Positions 48,872 through 62,019 of a DNA stretch of 64,000 nucleotides are shown here, in pieces. Source of the DNA: Stratiolaelaps scimitus (taxonomy: Eukaryota > Arthropoda > Arachnida > Mesostigmata > Laelapidae); assembly GCA_019614645.1 (NCBI GenBank), contig JABWDB010000004.1:21080001-21144000 (forward strand), in the 5' to 3' direction. Within the stretch, counting starts at the first letter, position 1. Each line of letters starts with the position of its first letter. The notes under the pieces were generated by a model that was given only the letters and a program-made list of their open reading frames with translations, was not told the origin of the DNA and did not search any database. The position numbers and the translations under genes were made by a program.

Positions 48872-51800
48872 ATGAGTAGCAGTGATGGCGTGGGCAGCGG
48901 AAGTGGGAGCAGCTCAGAGGACGAGTCGTCCGTGGGTTTGGCCGTGGCGAGAGCCCGCCGTGGAAATGCTGGTGCGAAGATGGCCAAGCTCCTCAACGCT
49001 GAGGAGGAGGATGAATTCTACAAAACAAGCTACGGAGGATTTAATGTTCGTGTAGAACAGTAAACACACCCGCTCACATCATTGCGAATGATCCATATGA
49101 CAATAGGTTCACTTTGGCTGTCATAAGGCCCAAATCGTTAGTCGATTGTAGAAGAAACTGTGGGTTTACTAAAGCGCGCATCACCATCTCCTCAGGGAGG
49201 GGTTTAGATGCGGTTTCTGTCTCCGTATTTTGGTCATGTTAACAGAAATGTATGGTTCATATGAAACATGTGTTGTATGTGTCATACTATTATAATTGAA
49301 TATTCGAAGCTTTATATGTATTCCCATAATAACTTCCTAAATAGATCTTTCCTAATCGAGCTACCTCGCTTGCTAGCCCGTTCACCCCTTGCGCTAGTTC
49401 GCAATAGTTTCTAATGTATTTGCGCGTCTATTTACGTTGTGATCAGGAAGAGGAGAACGATCAGGATTTTGGCTCTGATGATGCGTCTGGCTCAGAAGAC
49501 GAAGTAGACTCAGATTTCGACATTGACGAGAACGACGACGTCGTTAGCGACAACGACAACGAGGAGGGCAGGGCCGGCCGGAAAAGAAAAGCGGCTGCGA
49601 TTACGAAATCTTACAAAGATCCAAAAGGTGCGTACGTACGCTCGCTTGAGGACCAGCTTCCTAGAGAACCTATGATGAGTTCCTTTCATACAACATAAAA
49701 TAAGCTTTAGAATAAATTAAGCTTTTCAATGATGACAACAATCTTGTTGGTATATAAGGAGCAGAGTTCCCGATACGTTGCTAAAAATCATGTCGCAACC
49801 TTATCTGTCGTTTTCATATTTCCTTGATTATATCGTCTTGTGTATTGTCTTGTCTGCAGCGAGGAGATCGACGCCTCGAGCACCCAGACCTAAAAGGCCT
49901 CGATTTGAGGAAGACAGTATCAGTGGGGGTGACACATTGGACACATCCGGGAATACTCTCGAACGCAAGTCAAAACGAAAGTCAACCCAAGCGAAAAGTG
50001 AAGCTGTTGAGGCTCGCCGGCGAGCTGAAGCTGAAGCGAGACGTAGAAAACGTTACAGGGGTCGTCGTGAGGAAGAGCCTGAAATGACTCAAGAGGATCT
50101 GCTAGAGGAAGCGAAGCAGACAGAAATTGAGAATTTGAAATCGCTTGAGAGGTGGGCAAATGAACGGGGTCTCATTCGTGTTCGCAATTTGGCCACAGAT
50201 ATGTCCAAATCTCTACGAGCAACGGCCGACTGCGTATTGTATATATATTTTTACTAGATACCTGTGCCTTCGCAGTCTTGTGATTAACTTTCTACATTGC
50301 TTGCCATTTAGCTTTGGACCCTCTGTTGAATCAGGCTATCGCGCAGGTACTGGGATGCTAGGTGTTGTGCATACCATCTGATAGATCGGATAGAAACTAT
50401 TAGATTGAACTGTATTTTATTTGGCCTTCAGGTACCAACAGCTGGAGCAGGAAAAGAAGGCGGTCCGAACAAAGCAGCCCATGAAGGGTCCGGTAATTCG
50501 CTTTCACTCGGTGTCGATGCCGCTTATTGAGGAGGTGGACGCCCCGGCCGGCGAGCTCGTGCCGTCTGCCAACAGAAAGGATGACCTTCGCGTGGCTAAC
50601 GTTGGCCGCTGTATGCGAAATCTTGTCACGTTCCCCGATGAGGCCACGCTGAAGAAACTCTTCCCGCAGACGAAGCCAAAACCGGCTACGAAAAATTTCT
50701 GTCCAATCTCGCGTCAACCTGCTCGCTATTTCGATCCAGTAACGCATATTGCGTACGCCAATCTGCAGGGCTATCGGGTTCTACGCGAGGCGTACTATAA
50801 CCAGCTGGAGAGTAAGGGTGACATGCGCCAGCCAGAAGTCGCCGCCTGGATCGAGTGGCGACGACGAACAAAAGCCGCTAGTCAACAGCAGGCAGCTGCA
50901 TTACGACAGGTACGTGTGAAACAATACAATACAAAGTTTGCTTATTAACCGAACTGCAGTTTTCTTTTTTTTTTGTTTTTTGCAACGCTTAAGTTCTCGT
51001 GAAAATGCTAGTGCTAAAGAAGTATTATCGTGTGTTATTTTATTAAAAATGTGACACATATATAAATCTGTAATTTGGCAGGCACTGTGTAACTATAGGT
51101 TGCTAGGTTCTTCTAAGGCTTGCTTCTTGCTAGATTTGCGAACGAATTTTTAGTCTTATGACTTTATTTGCATTCTTCTAATTAATACTTGTTCATTTCA
51201 TGCACTTCCACATGTTTTCCGTGTACGATTAATCTAGAAACAAGCTGCCGCTGCCCAGGCAGCTGCACTCGCAGCAGCTCAACAACAGAACGCTCTGCAG
51301 GCCGCCCAACAGCTGGGTGTGCCTAAGGGCACTGTGGCCAGCTACGCCACAGTAAAGACTGTCGCGCAGACAACAGCTGCTGCAGGCCACATTAGACCAT
51401 CGGCGGCTACATTGAAGACCTCGGCTGGAACCGTCAAACCAGCAGCTGCTGCTTTAGCTGCAGCTGGCGCCCTCAAGGCAGGAACCCTGAGCGGCTTCAT
51501 GACTCGGGCTGCTGGACCTGGCGGCGCTGTACGACCCACGGCGATTGCGGTTAAGCCCTCGGCGCTTGCCGGGACGGTGGGGCCGAAGACTCTCACAACT
51601 TCGGCTTCGCCGCTCCGTCCTGCGATCACGACGATCCGTCCGGTGCTTGCTACTGTAAAGCCCACGTCGGCAGCCGGTCCCGGCCTTGTTCAGCAGATTC
51701 AACAAGTAAGTATATATATATATATATATATATAATAAAAGCTTGTAAATTTCCGTATACATCTCTCTCGCTCTCTATTTCTCTCCCTGAGCAACTGTTT

Positions 51801-52221
51801 CGTGTTGTTACCGACGCTTGTGTAGATGTGTTTGATTGGACAACCCACTAATTTAGCTTTTCATTTGCCTACGTTATCTCTATCTCTCTCGTTCGGACTC
51901 GGCTCGGTCCATGCGCAGCTTGGGGGACAGCAGTTGGTCCAGCAGCAACTGCAGAAGCCAATCGCTGCTGTCCAGCCTGTAGTTCAACAGCAGCAGCAGC
52001 AGCAACAACAGGTGCAGGTGCAACAGCACATTGTGCAGCAACAGGTTCACCATCATCAGGTTCATCATCACCATCAACATCATCAGCACCATCAGGTGCA
52101 GCACCAGCAACACACCGTTCATCAGCTTCAACAGCAACACCAGCAGCAAATTCAGCAGGTGCAAATTCAGCATCAGCGGCTACAGGCCGCGGCGCAGCCG
52201 CCGACCACACAACATCAATAA
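48872..52221 (+). CDS. VPS72: VPS72 / YL-1, H2A.Z chaperone subunit, with long low-complexity C-terminus
   Basis: Six exons in phase: 48872-49051 (donor unsure, 49045 also fits), 49447-49627, 49860-50151, 50432-50909, 51238-51705 and 51919-52221 (TAA), about 633 residues. The YL1 N-domain shows the conserved LLNAEEEDEFYKTSYGGF, the acidic DEVDSDFDIDE block that contacts H2A.Z-H2B, and basic KRPRFEE / RRRKRYRGRR stretches. Exon 4 carries the small YL1 C-domain (CPISRQPARYFDPVTHIAYA). In known systems the protein is a subunit of SWR1/SRCAP and TIP60 complexes and delivers H2A.Z to chromatin. The last two exons add about 256 residues rich in Ala/Thr/Pro/Lys, then Gln and His, beyond the length of vertebrate VPS72 (364 residues). 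The ATG follows an acceptor directly (TTTCAG|ATG), so a 5' UTR intron is likely. Confidence 0.9.
51709..51735. repeat. TA microsatellite at a VPS72 donor
   Basis: The tract begins within the intron-5 donor itself (CAA|GTAAGTATATAT), so its length may vary right next to the splice site. Confidence 0.85.
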
Positions 52222-52222
52222 A
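52217..52222 (+). terminator. AATAAA overlapping the VPS72 stop codon
   Basis: The hexamer spans the stop (CAA TAA ATG). A second AATAAA lies at 52816-52821 and is the more likely signal for a normal 3' UTR. Confidence 0.3.
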
Positions 52223-54289
52223 TGAGAACGTGCGGAGATCGTACGAGGACATTGTCATAACGTACAATGGATATGAGGCGGTGGAACGGCGTCCAGGAGG
52301 TGTTGGAAGTGCAGTTAGGAAATTTGTGTACTTCGGTTCCACGGCGGGACAGGTCGAGTCCAAGAACAACCTGGAAATGTGATAGTGCCCCCATGCCATG
52401 AGATCTCGGAAGGGAGAGGGTCTAAAACAAGGCGACGAAATTTGCAATTTTATTGAGCATGTTACTGATGAAATACATGTCTGGGATCTAGTACCGTGTA
52501 TCGTTTACAAATTGTATTGTATACGATTATATAGACCGACATCGACCGTCAAGTTTTACTGCATGATGTACCAGCTGCTGCACCCTTTCCCCATGAAAGA
52601 CTATGTATATATATATATATATATCAATCGATAGCACAACTGTATTACTTTATTATAATTTGTATCGAATTAGTTTAATGAACAACTAATGACTGATCTA
52701 TATATATATATATATATATACATGAGCTGAGGCCTGTCACATAGGGGAACAGCTGAGGGTCAGCTCGAAAAAAACAATTATATATATATATATATAGATA
52801 GATATATATGTAGTAAATAAAAGCAGTAATTTCCCCATGTAAATATGAATGTACGTACGTGTTTTAATTTTGGTTAACTTCGAATTGCTAATGTACGTTC
52901 TGACGTTGTGTGAGACCATTTTTAATCTTCACTTTGCAATTTATTATTAATTTACTATTGTCTAATTACATTGAATAACGGTCTCACATAGTGGTCACAA
53001 TCGACTGCGCACGCTGAGGAGCAAGTGGAAGAAATAGGTCGACACTTTAACAGAAGACGGAATCGTTTTATTATCACAATTACTAATAGGTATATATTAT
53101 AAGTCTATATTATTGGTATATATATATATATATATATTTGTTCGTGTATATTTATATATATATAAATCAGAACTTATATTTTGAATGATATATAATAATC
53201 ATACTATTTTTTTTTATTTATCATAATAACTATATATATATAATGAAATGTTGATCATAGAGTTGCGTTACATTATTTGTTCGTCGGTGCGAATTTTGTT
53301 AACGTTACATGTTCGATCGTACACGTATCGATCGATATTTCATAAAAATCATATTTTACTTTACAGATAACCTAAGTAGCAGCAGTAGAGGGTAGTTTCG
53401 GTGTCAGATGCAAACGAATGATCGGACTCCCATGTATCGGACGTCTGTGCTCTCTTTCCGTACGCAACAGCACGGAGCCACATCCCTCATTGACTCATCG
53501 TATGACTTGGTATACCCGTCGCTGATGTCGAGCGTATTCATCTAGCGTCTATTGACCTCTCTCTATATCTACGATTTGGTGATGGCGGACCTATGCATTT
53601 CAAGTTCCTCGATGTTCCTATATTGAGGTATCTTGTTAGGGCATCACCCAGCCAGCCATCATTCATTAATAATATATATATATATATATAATGTTTTGCC
53701 GATGGGGTCTGTCCGATGAAGCCAGCCACGTGTACTTGGTTTGTGGCTATTTATTATCCGTTGGTTAGGTGCTGATTGCTTGTTCTGTTGGTTCTTATGG
53801 CAATGATTGGACACAGTCTGTCAACTCTCGTCGTGAATGCGTAGAGCAGATTCTCTGGATGCTTTCCGCAGGTTCCGATGTTCAGATGTCTTCCTGGGAG
53901 TCGTTGGAAGACGATTTTTACCTCCTGCCACAATGCTACGTCTTGTGTTGAATCACCTCCTTACGTTCGGTCTGTGTTTGTGATGTATTCCTGTTACTGG
54001 TATTAGTGCAAGTAGTGCGTGATGGTAGCTGTGTGCTGCGTAGAGATGGATAAAGTAGGTGGTGTTTAAAATGCGCCTATTGTTTCCACTTGCGAAATCA
54101 GGTGTTATTAAGCTGTTATCATTATGTTGCTAACGGCTGTTCGTTTTGTGGCATGAACTTTATGGGAATAGCTACTGTAGCCAATCAAGCTCGTGGATTG
54201 AATCATTTTACACCGGTGACCAGGAAAGTCGTCTGGTGACGTCATTGTCAGCGTTGAATCTCCTCTCTTCCTCTCTCTCTCTCTCCATC
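52223..54289. other. Intergenic, TA-rich, no gene recognised
   Basis: Between the convergent ends of VPS72 and the receptor gene. Holds TA tracts at about 52603-52624, 52700-52720, 52780-52810, 53118-53165 and 53671-53690, and a copy of the repeat block also found in the retroposon at 46362. A TTTATT at 53750-53755 may be the receptor gene's minus-strand poly(A) signal. Confidence 0.5.
52729..52776 (+). repeat. Second copy of the retroposon 3' block
   Basis: GAGGCCTGTCACATAGGGGA and CAGCTGAGGGTCAGCT match 46520-46564 with two or three differences, and are again followed by an A-rich run (GAAAAAAAC). It is embedded between two TA tracts. Confidence 0.8.
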
Positions 54290-57200
54290 TCAACGCAGAT
54301 GAGCGAGTTCCGGATTCGCAAGGTCGTTCGGACTAAGCAATGTGTAGCGCACATGGGAGGGGCTCGTTGATCGGTACGTGTGATTCGAGTTCTCATTGGG
54401 CGTGGGATCCTTCGGCGCATCGTCCATCGCGTCCTCATCAGGTGTACCCACGACGGTATTGGCCTTGATCCACCTGTAATAGGTCAAAACGAACGCATAC
54501 AATGAACATAAACAAACATGCAAACTAATGTACGTGCAACGCAAGCTGTCACTCGCAAGCAGTCACGTGTATGGACGAGGGCGGGACGACCTCGAGATCT
54601 ACGGGTCTTTTTCGTTCGCCGCCGGTGCTTTGCTTGGTCTCGGAGTGGTTTTTCACTATGTATTCTCTTCCATTTCCTTTTCTATCGCAGTGTTTTCTTT
54701 CGTTGTTTTCTTTTTTTTTACTTATAAAGGAGACAGGGACCTAGTTCTGTGGTGGAGCGGCTGTGGGGCTTACATTTTGCTGCCCGGTCACAGACGAACG
54801 ACTGCTCTCGGACTCTGGCGGGACACTGCCTCTCACTGGCGGGATTCTGGAGGTCTGTGATTGTTCTTGTTGTAGATGTTGATTGAATGGTTGTTGTTGT
54901 TGTGATGGTGTGAGATTGTTGCTAGCCTGAGATTAGAAGGAGGTTCAGTTAGGACAAGAAGATTGAGGTGGCGTTGATGTTGCTCAAGGCATTCTCGCAT
55001 GCGTAGGTATCAACAGCAGCGCTGTTTCGCATCAGGTCAACAGCAGCCGGCCTGTTTCTCTTTGTCTCTTTCACTTTTTTTTCTGACACTGTCTGAGTCA
55101 GAGTCAATGAGTCTTATTCGCTCTCGAACGCAAGAAGCTTCATTCACAGCTGCACTAGTTAGCGGCTAGTAGACGCAATGATTGGCGCACCGTAGGCGGG
55201 TTGTAGGCGAGGCGGATTGTAGCTGCTGTTGTTCTGCATTGCATCGTTTTGGTAGTGCGTGCACTTGGCATCAGTTGCAACAGCCGCAGCGGCGGTAGCA
55301 CGAGTGATAGCAGAAAGCTTGCCTGCTTTAGGCAATAGCAGCAGGCTCTCTGCCTTTCTCGAGCGGCCTTACGTCCTGCAGGCCTTCGGCCTGGCCATGT
55401 AGCGAAGCGTAGCCTAGCTTTGCCTAGCGGAGAGCATGTAGAGAACATGTAGCCAACCCTGAGTGTTCACCGCTCAGCCACTTAGACGCTGGCCGAACGG
55501 CGAGACAGCGAAGAGGCGTACCTGTGGATGAGCAGGAACGCCACGATGAGGACAAAGATGAACGCGCCTAGGGCAACGAACACCACCGCCATCTGGGGGA
55601 GGTCTGTGAGCAAGGACACCAATAGCAGAGGAACAAGAACAAATGACATATCGCGAAAGCAGGCAAAAAAGGCAGACAAGGGAAGGACAACGTGAAACAC
55701 AGGTTATTATTATTATGAGCTTATACTCGAACAGATGAAGGTTTGAACGTGACTTTCGGTGCTTGCATCCAGATAGTTTGTACTGCATTCGAATATGTCG
55801 TCAGCAATGTCACCCGTCAGTGACGATCAATCTGCTCGATTTGAACTCATGCGACTGTTATGGAAATTACATTGGAAATCGACCTGGTAACACGTACAGA
55901 CGCATGTAGTCACCACTACAACAACTATTACTGCTACCATTCCTATTTCCACTTACCGGGATCTCCCCAGGGCTGGTCATTGGGAGCGTGGCCTCCGACC
56001 CAGTGAATTTGTCCCACTCGTAAAAGCTTCAGGCCGTCTTTCGTTTCCGGTTCGTGGATGATAGGGCCGTGTGGGACCACATGGGCGGCATTCGTCGTAT
56101 GCATGGGTCGTTGAGGACCTTGACTCCCGTAGGTCCCCGTGCGCATGGGGACCGTAAGCTCGTGGCCCTGAGACTCTTGTCGCTCGTCCAGAACAAAGAC
56201 GACTTTCGCCCGCCCTCCGTCGTACGACAGCACCTGCAGTTCGATTTGGGGCCGACCCTGGGAAAGATGCATCTGTGAACAACGCGAGTGTCTCTGTGTT
56301 AGCTATTGGTGGCGGACCGGCATCTGCAGACAAAGTTGCGACTTCGGGTGATTGAATCCGGTCAGCATCGCCATACGGATATTATGCGTGCGAAACTACG
56401 GAAGTCGCTACATAAATAGTAGAAGGGTTAGTAAGAATCGATGTTGGGTCCGCCGAACGTTGCTGGCTGTTCATTTGCTCAACACAGCTGTATGCGGGTG
56501 CACGTTGTGCACAGGCCACGAACGGGGTGGCCTGGAGGTCTTGTTTGTGTGGCTCAGACCTAAATCCTGGTGATGGGCTTCGGTAGACATTTTGGGTGAA
56601 CCAGTTGCTATTCTCGCGATAACTTCTTCGTGGGCTGTCCTCCAGGTGACGCTACCATTTGTGGAGTTGCGCAATTTGAAATTAATCCAGGCGCAATGAA
56701 AGAAAACCGTGCGGCAAGTGCTCAAAAGCATTGTGCACTTGAGTGAATCTTTCACGGAGTACTAATAGTCAAAATGAAATTCGTTTCGAATGAGTAAAAC
56801 GCAATGTTTTGAATAAGCAGGAGTTTAGAAGCATGAAATTATCAATGGAAGGATTTGCCGTAGATATCCAAAGGGGTAGCGCAATCCCTGTTTTGGGAAC
56901 ACGCTGGGGGGACTCCAGAAGAGGGGCCTCCGTGCTCTAGGTAGTATATTGAGAATATATATATATATATATAAGAATATACATATACAGATGAGGGTGT
57001 TCCTAGATGTATTTCACGGTTGACGGGTACAATTGTCGCCCACGCCAATAAAGGAAAAAAAGCAACCAATATATATGACGAGTTTTAAATGAAAGAACGA
57101 AGTCGGTACAGGAGGTGACACAAAATTGCGTCAACAGTATACGGCAACAAATGTAAGCAACAGCGACTAAAGATGGACTACATCCCATATCCTACCGGCC

Positions 57201-60200
57201 CATAGAACCTCTATCGCGTACAGGGTGGCAGCGGTGCGATCGATACACCGCGAGACAATGGAATAGAAGGGTGACATTTCTGTAGTGAGGATTGCACACG
57301 AGTCCACAATAGTAATTTGTGAGGCGGTATAGAGACAGAGAGAGAGAGAGAGAGAGAGGTCTAATATCAGCTAAAGTGACGAAGGCAAACAATGAGTGTG
57401 TGTAACTGTTTGCGTGAGTATTAACGCGAGTCAGGCTATTGCCAACGAGATAATTATGCTATCTAAAAACAAACGAACAGTGAACGAACAACTACCATAT
57501 AATTGCAATATGGAAAAAAGTAGGCAAGTTCCAATGGGGTGGGGGTCATTACTGAGCACCATAGAGTCTGTGCATACACTTCGACGAGATATACACACAC
57601 ACGGCTTGCTTGATCCTGAGAAGTCGGTGACGGTTGATGGCAATTTGATACAATATCTCATGCGAATATTTATCTAAATGCGTTCATTATCACTACATTA
57701 CACAATCTCGTGTGAAAATAAATTTAACGAAATGAAATTTGCATATAATGGTGACAGAGCAGTCTGAATCTGTGTCGTTCGCATCGTTCGTCAAAAGAAC
57801 ATAGCTTCCATGTGAGCGGGTATTTCACATTTCGTGTTCCGTTGATGGATCGAGAATTTGTTCCGACCGTGAACCGATTCGTTGATACTGTCATGATGCG
57901 CATTTCCAGGTTCCGGTCTATATATATAATATATTTTTTTTTGAGGGGGAAGTGATTACATACCTCTTCGGTACTGCCAGAATTGAACGATGATTTGTTG
58001 AGTAGCCGTTCGAGCATAACCTTAGGGCTTTCGCGTGTATATAGAGGAGCCCCAGGAAGGGTGGACAATAATGTACGGCTTTCCTGAACGACTGAGCCGT
58101 AGAGGAATACCGCATCGTACACCTACGGACAAACCATTGTAATTGTCAACTAGCACTTAGGTGGCCTAGGTTATTATTATTATTAATATAATTATTATTA
58201 CTATTCTTTGCTCTTAGTAGTGAGAGGCTGAAAGATAGTACCTGTATGAGTTTTGTGTAATTGGCCTCTGAGAGAAACTCGACCCTCTGCTTAATTTGAT
58301 CCCTGATGAGTTTTCCCTGCAACATTGGTTTTGTACGGATGTTGAGGAGATTCCGAGAGTAGGGTACTTGCCTGCAATTAACGGGTGAACGTGCCTTCCT
58401 TAACCGAATTGCAACCTTCCTTCATTCTATATATTAACCAACATTATTATTATTATTATAATATTATTTTAAATAAAGTTCCATTGAATTGAACAGGGCG
58501 TTTGTATGCACAGTAACTTCGGTTCACACGTTGGCGAGCAGACGATAACCACTGGTTAAATACAGACTCGGAAAAGTGTTTGGAAGGCAACTGGATATTG
58601 ATGAAGAACATCCTGCCGGTGTCCGTGTAGCCGAGGTCCTCCGAGGCCTTGAGTAGACTTCGTAGACCTTGTTCCGTCAGACAGGTTACCACAACTAGAG
58701 TGCACAAACCAAAAAATATACTCACACGTTATTCTTACTTGTTGTAATATATCCAGTCATTCACAAGGTAGTAGTTGTTGCTCAACAGCTCATCTCTAAC
58801 TACTTCGACATTTCGTTGAATGTCTAATCATACAATTAGCGATTCAGGAGACATGAACTACCTAATCGTAATATTTGCAAGAATGCTTCTTATTGGAACT
58901 GGTCCAATCAGAGTGAAGTAGAATTTGTGACCAGCAGAAATCACTGATCGCGGAACAAGTGCAGTTACGCAACGCATAATGGAGATAAATACATTGAACG
59001 GAAAAGTGATTCCAGAAGAACCCTCGAACGGACGAAACATTCAGTTGTTACTCATTTAGTTTAGCCCACAACCCTCGAATAAACGACGGTAAATTTTTTT
59101 GTGTTTTTCTGCAGTTTTTCTATAATCATTCGCTGAAACAAAAACACAATATACATTGGCATCAACCAGGAAATCAGCCGTATGTTAAACTATAGACACT
59201 GATATAAACTTGAGCAGCTCTTTCTCTCTCTTTGGGCCTGCTGCAGACGAAATGTCCTGATCGAAACATATGAGGCCCCAGGCCAATATATTTGACTCTC
59301 TATCTAGTAATATCATTGCTAGGCAAGTATTATACACAGACAAAATGTATTAGCTAGCAATTACAACGTATCGGTTCGGACGAGCGCTCGCGAATCGGGT
59401 GACCTCGAATTCACTTTCAGTCTATGAGTTGAATTATTTCAAAACACATCTGATAAATAATACCTTTTTCCGCATATTCACAGCTACAGTTAACAGCAAT
59501 TTGGTCTTAAAAACTGCCCAGACTAGACACGCACACATACATACAAATTCACTGTCTGCTTCCTGTGTATAGTTGATCGGACACTTGAAGCAGAACAGCC
59601 CTCCCTCCGCCAAAAAACACGAACGGTCATATATGCAGGCATCGATTACACGCCCATTGTTTTATTGCTTGAAAACAAACCGAATCGTAATATATTTGAG
59701 GCACGTACAGCTGAGACCGTGTTGTGATCGTCCATGTTACAGTCGATTTAATTGTTTCATCTGTCTCAACGAGGGGATCGTAATGAACGTGACCTTTTTA
59801 GAGGCAGCCTACAATTTTCGATTGTGGATCTTCGATGGTGACACTCGCGCCGCCATATAGCTCCATTTTATGGGCATTTCAATATATATATAAATATATG
59901 ATATACCCTCATATAAATGCGCCATATCCACTGATCTATGTAAGTTCGAATACGCTTAATTGATAGCATTTCAATTAATAATATTGAAGTGAGGAAATAG
60001 GTGGTTCGTCAGGCTGCGCGTCCACCCTGACGTACACAGTATGCTGAGCTATTGCCAAACAAAAAGTATACCTTAGAAAGCTGCTGAACGACAAATGTTC
60101 GACAAATTTATTTGATCCTGATGTGCTCCATGTCCAGAGCAGCCGTGGCCAAACCTCAACCTGTGAATCGCCTGTTATATAGGCATTATGAAGCTCCGAT

Positions 60201-60723
60201 ATTGAAAAGAAAAGAAGTAATACTAGTCATATTTTTAATTGAAATGGATCTTTCAGCTGAATCAGATAAAGTACAGTAAAATTTTCATTTTTTCTTTCGC
60301 TTTCAACAACGGCCGAACTGTAGCCGTGATAACGCCTAAATTCACGTGACAATCAAGAAATAATAAATTGCTAGAAGGAGGGTCACGTCGTGAATGATAT
60401 TTGTCACCGTCATTACGTACTTACGCAGATAGTTATTATATGAATGATCAATTGAAACACGACTAAAGATATGATGCTGTTTTTAGAAAATAATCCACAA
60501 CAACGCGTCTCCGTACTCATCGCACAATAATAAAAGCAAAAGATCCGTCATAAAGATCGGGACACTGTTCGCGAGATATTTGTTATTATTAGGCTTTATA
60601 AGCGCTCGGGAAATCGGTACAGAATGAGAGTACAACGCGATGTGATGTCGGCATCGAGACCTCGGCGATCTCTACTTGTTGTTGGCCGTAAAATTGGGCC
60701 CGTGTGGAACTCAGCGTACACCC

Positions 60724-60763
<40 letters not shown>

Positions 60764-62019
60764 ATAGTTTGTGCTATTTGCTGTAGCATCAGGCACGAGT
60801 GTCTGGCCGTTGGTGGTCAGGCCAATCGCGGGGTTGTCGCAAATGACATCTCGGAGAGTGCAGCGCACCCTCCCACAGATCGATTCGTTTGAACGCCACA
60901 CGAACATTAAGATACAATACCACCAGCCACTGGCGCCCGCCAACGCCATGTTCTGGGTGTGAGCATTAAAGTCAATTATGACCATCCGTATTATTGTTCG
61001 TATTTTTATCCATCGATGTCACAGCTGCACTGTGACTGCAATTTGTAAACAACAATTTGTGCTACATCCTACATGCTGTGTGAAACACGAGGCTGTCATC
61101 TGTTAGGCATTGCCAATGTGATTCTAATCGTTAACAATGAACGTGGAAAGAAAACCCATTTGCTTCGTTTGTAGTGTAACTTTGATAGTGTACCTTTGGT
61201 CGACTGTTTCTCTGCAGGGAAACTGTTGGAAAGGCTTAGACTAGGCTACTGCGGAAATGTCGCATTTGTCTAACAACAAAACCCAAGAAAAATTCTCCGA
61301 CAAAACTTAAGCGTAACTTTCGCAACGATTCGTATGCATCCTGTGCCATTCGAACTGGACAGCCTATAGTTGCAAGCTCCTGCAGCCCCTTCTACGACAT
61401 CCTGGTGGACAATTGACACCTTGGCATGACATAGCCTCGACACTGAATCTGATCAGAATTCCTACAATGCTAGCGATAATATCTCCCAGTAGATCAACAA
61501 GGCAGTCGGCAACAGTTGGGGAGAGGGGCGGTTAATTGCTTCGATCCATTGTCACCGGCCTCAATGGATCGATTTTTTCTCCGTTTCTAGATATTGAAGC
61601 ACAACCGTTTAATTTCGGTAGTGCGCTGGCAAAGAAATCGCTTCGATGCCGGTCGCTGACAATCTGATAGAAAGAACAGAGCTATCGAGGTAAGACGGCC
61701 CATTTTCTCTCCCTCCAACCCTCGTCCGGGGTTGTCTCTATTATGTCGTTCAAAGGGGTATGATCGGGGTAGAATAAGTTCGGGTGATTTGGTCCATTTA
61801 GTGCAATCATTTCGGTGTATCCTAGAGACGATCAGTTCGCCGTTCGGGCCGTTGGACGCAGTGAAAACTTACTTTTGGCGTACTGAGCCGTTTTCAGTAG
61901 CACCTCTTTGTAGTCGGGCGGTTTTAGCTTCTCCTCGTAAATATCGTGCGCCACTGAGCTGTTCGATTTCATCAGAAGGTTGTAGACTTCAGTTATCGCT
62001 GTTGGGCATTCGGGATCCA
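54290..62019 (-). CDS. Natriuretic-peptide-receptor-like protein (ANF-receptor ectodomain, short tail), 5' end missing
   Basis: Seven minus-strand exons join in phase: 61873-62019, 58528-58694, 58242-58316, 57964-58122, 55957-56272, 55522-55603 and 54290-54473 (stop TGA), 375 residues so far. The first four exons form the second half of an ANF-receptor ligand-binding domain: YAKIVVTCLTEQGLRSLL, GRMFFINIQL and VYDAVFLYGSVVQE match receptor guanylate cyclases and the clearance receptor NPR3. The next exon has QIHWVGGHAPNDQP, matching the W-x-G-x-x-P-x-D-x-P segment before the membrane. One transmembrane helix follows (VVFVALGAFIFVLIVAFLL). The tail is only about 65 residues and polar, with no kinase-homology or cyclase domain, so it resembles NPR3 rather than a cyclase. 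The N-terminal lobe and signal peptide were not found up to 64000. One donor (58528, CGT|GTGAAC) is only moderate. Confidence 0.82.
56956..56973. repeat. TA microsatellite in receptor intron
   Basis: About nine TA units between receptor exons 55957-56272 and 57964-58122. Confidence 0.85.
57332..57358. repeat. AG microsatellite in receptor intron
   Basis: Run of AG units, about thirteen, with no interruption after the first few bases. Confidence 0.9.
60723..60763. repeat. Compound (TA)n(TG)n microsatellite
   Basis: About twelve TA units pass directly into about eight TG units, inside the 3.2-kb receptor intron. Confidence 0.95.

Noticed and set aside
51869..52447. Long antisense open frames over the VPS72 Gln/His exon
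   Set aside because: They are shadows of CAG/CAT repeats read on the other strand (Leu- or Ala/Val-rich products).
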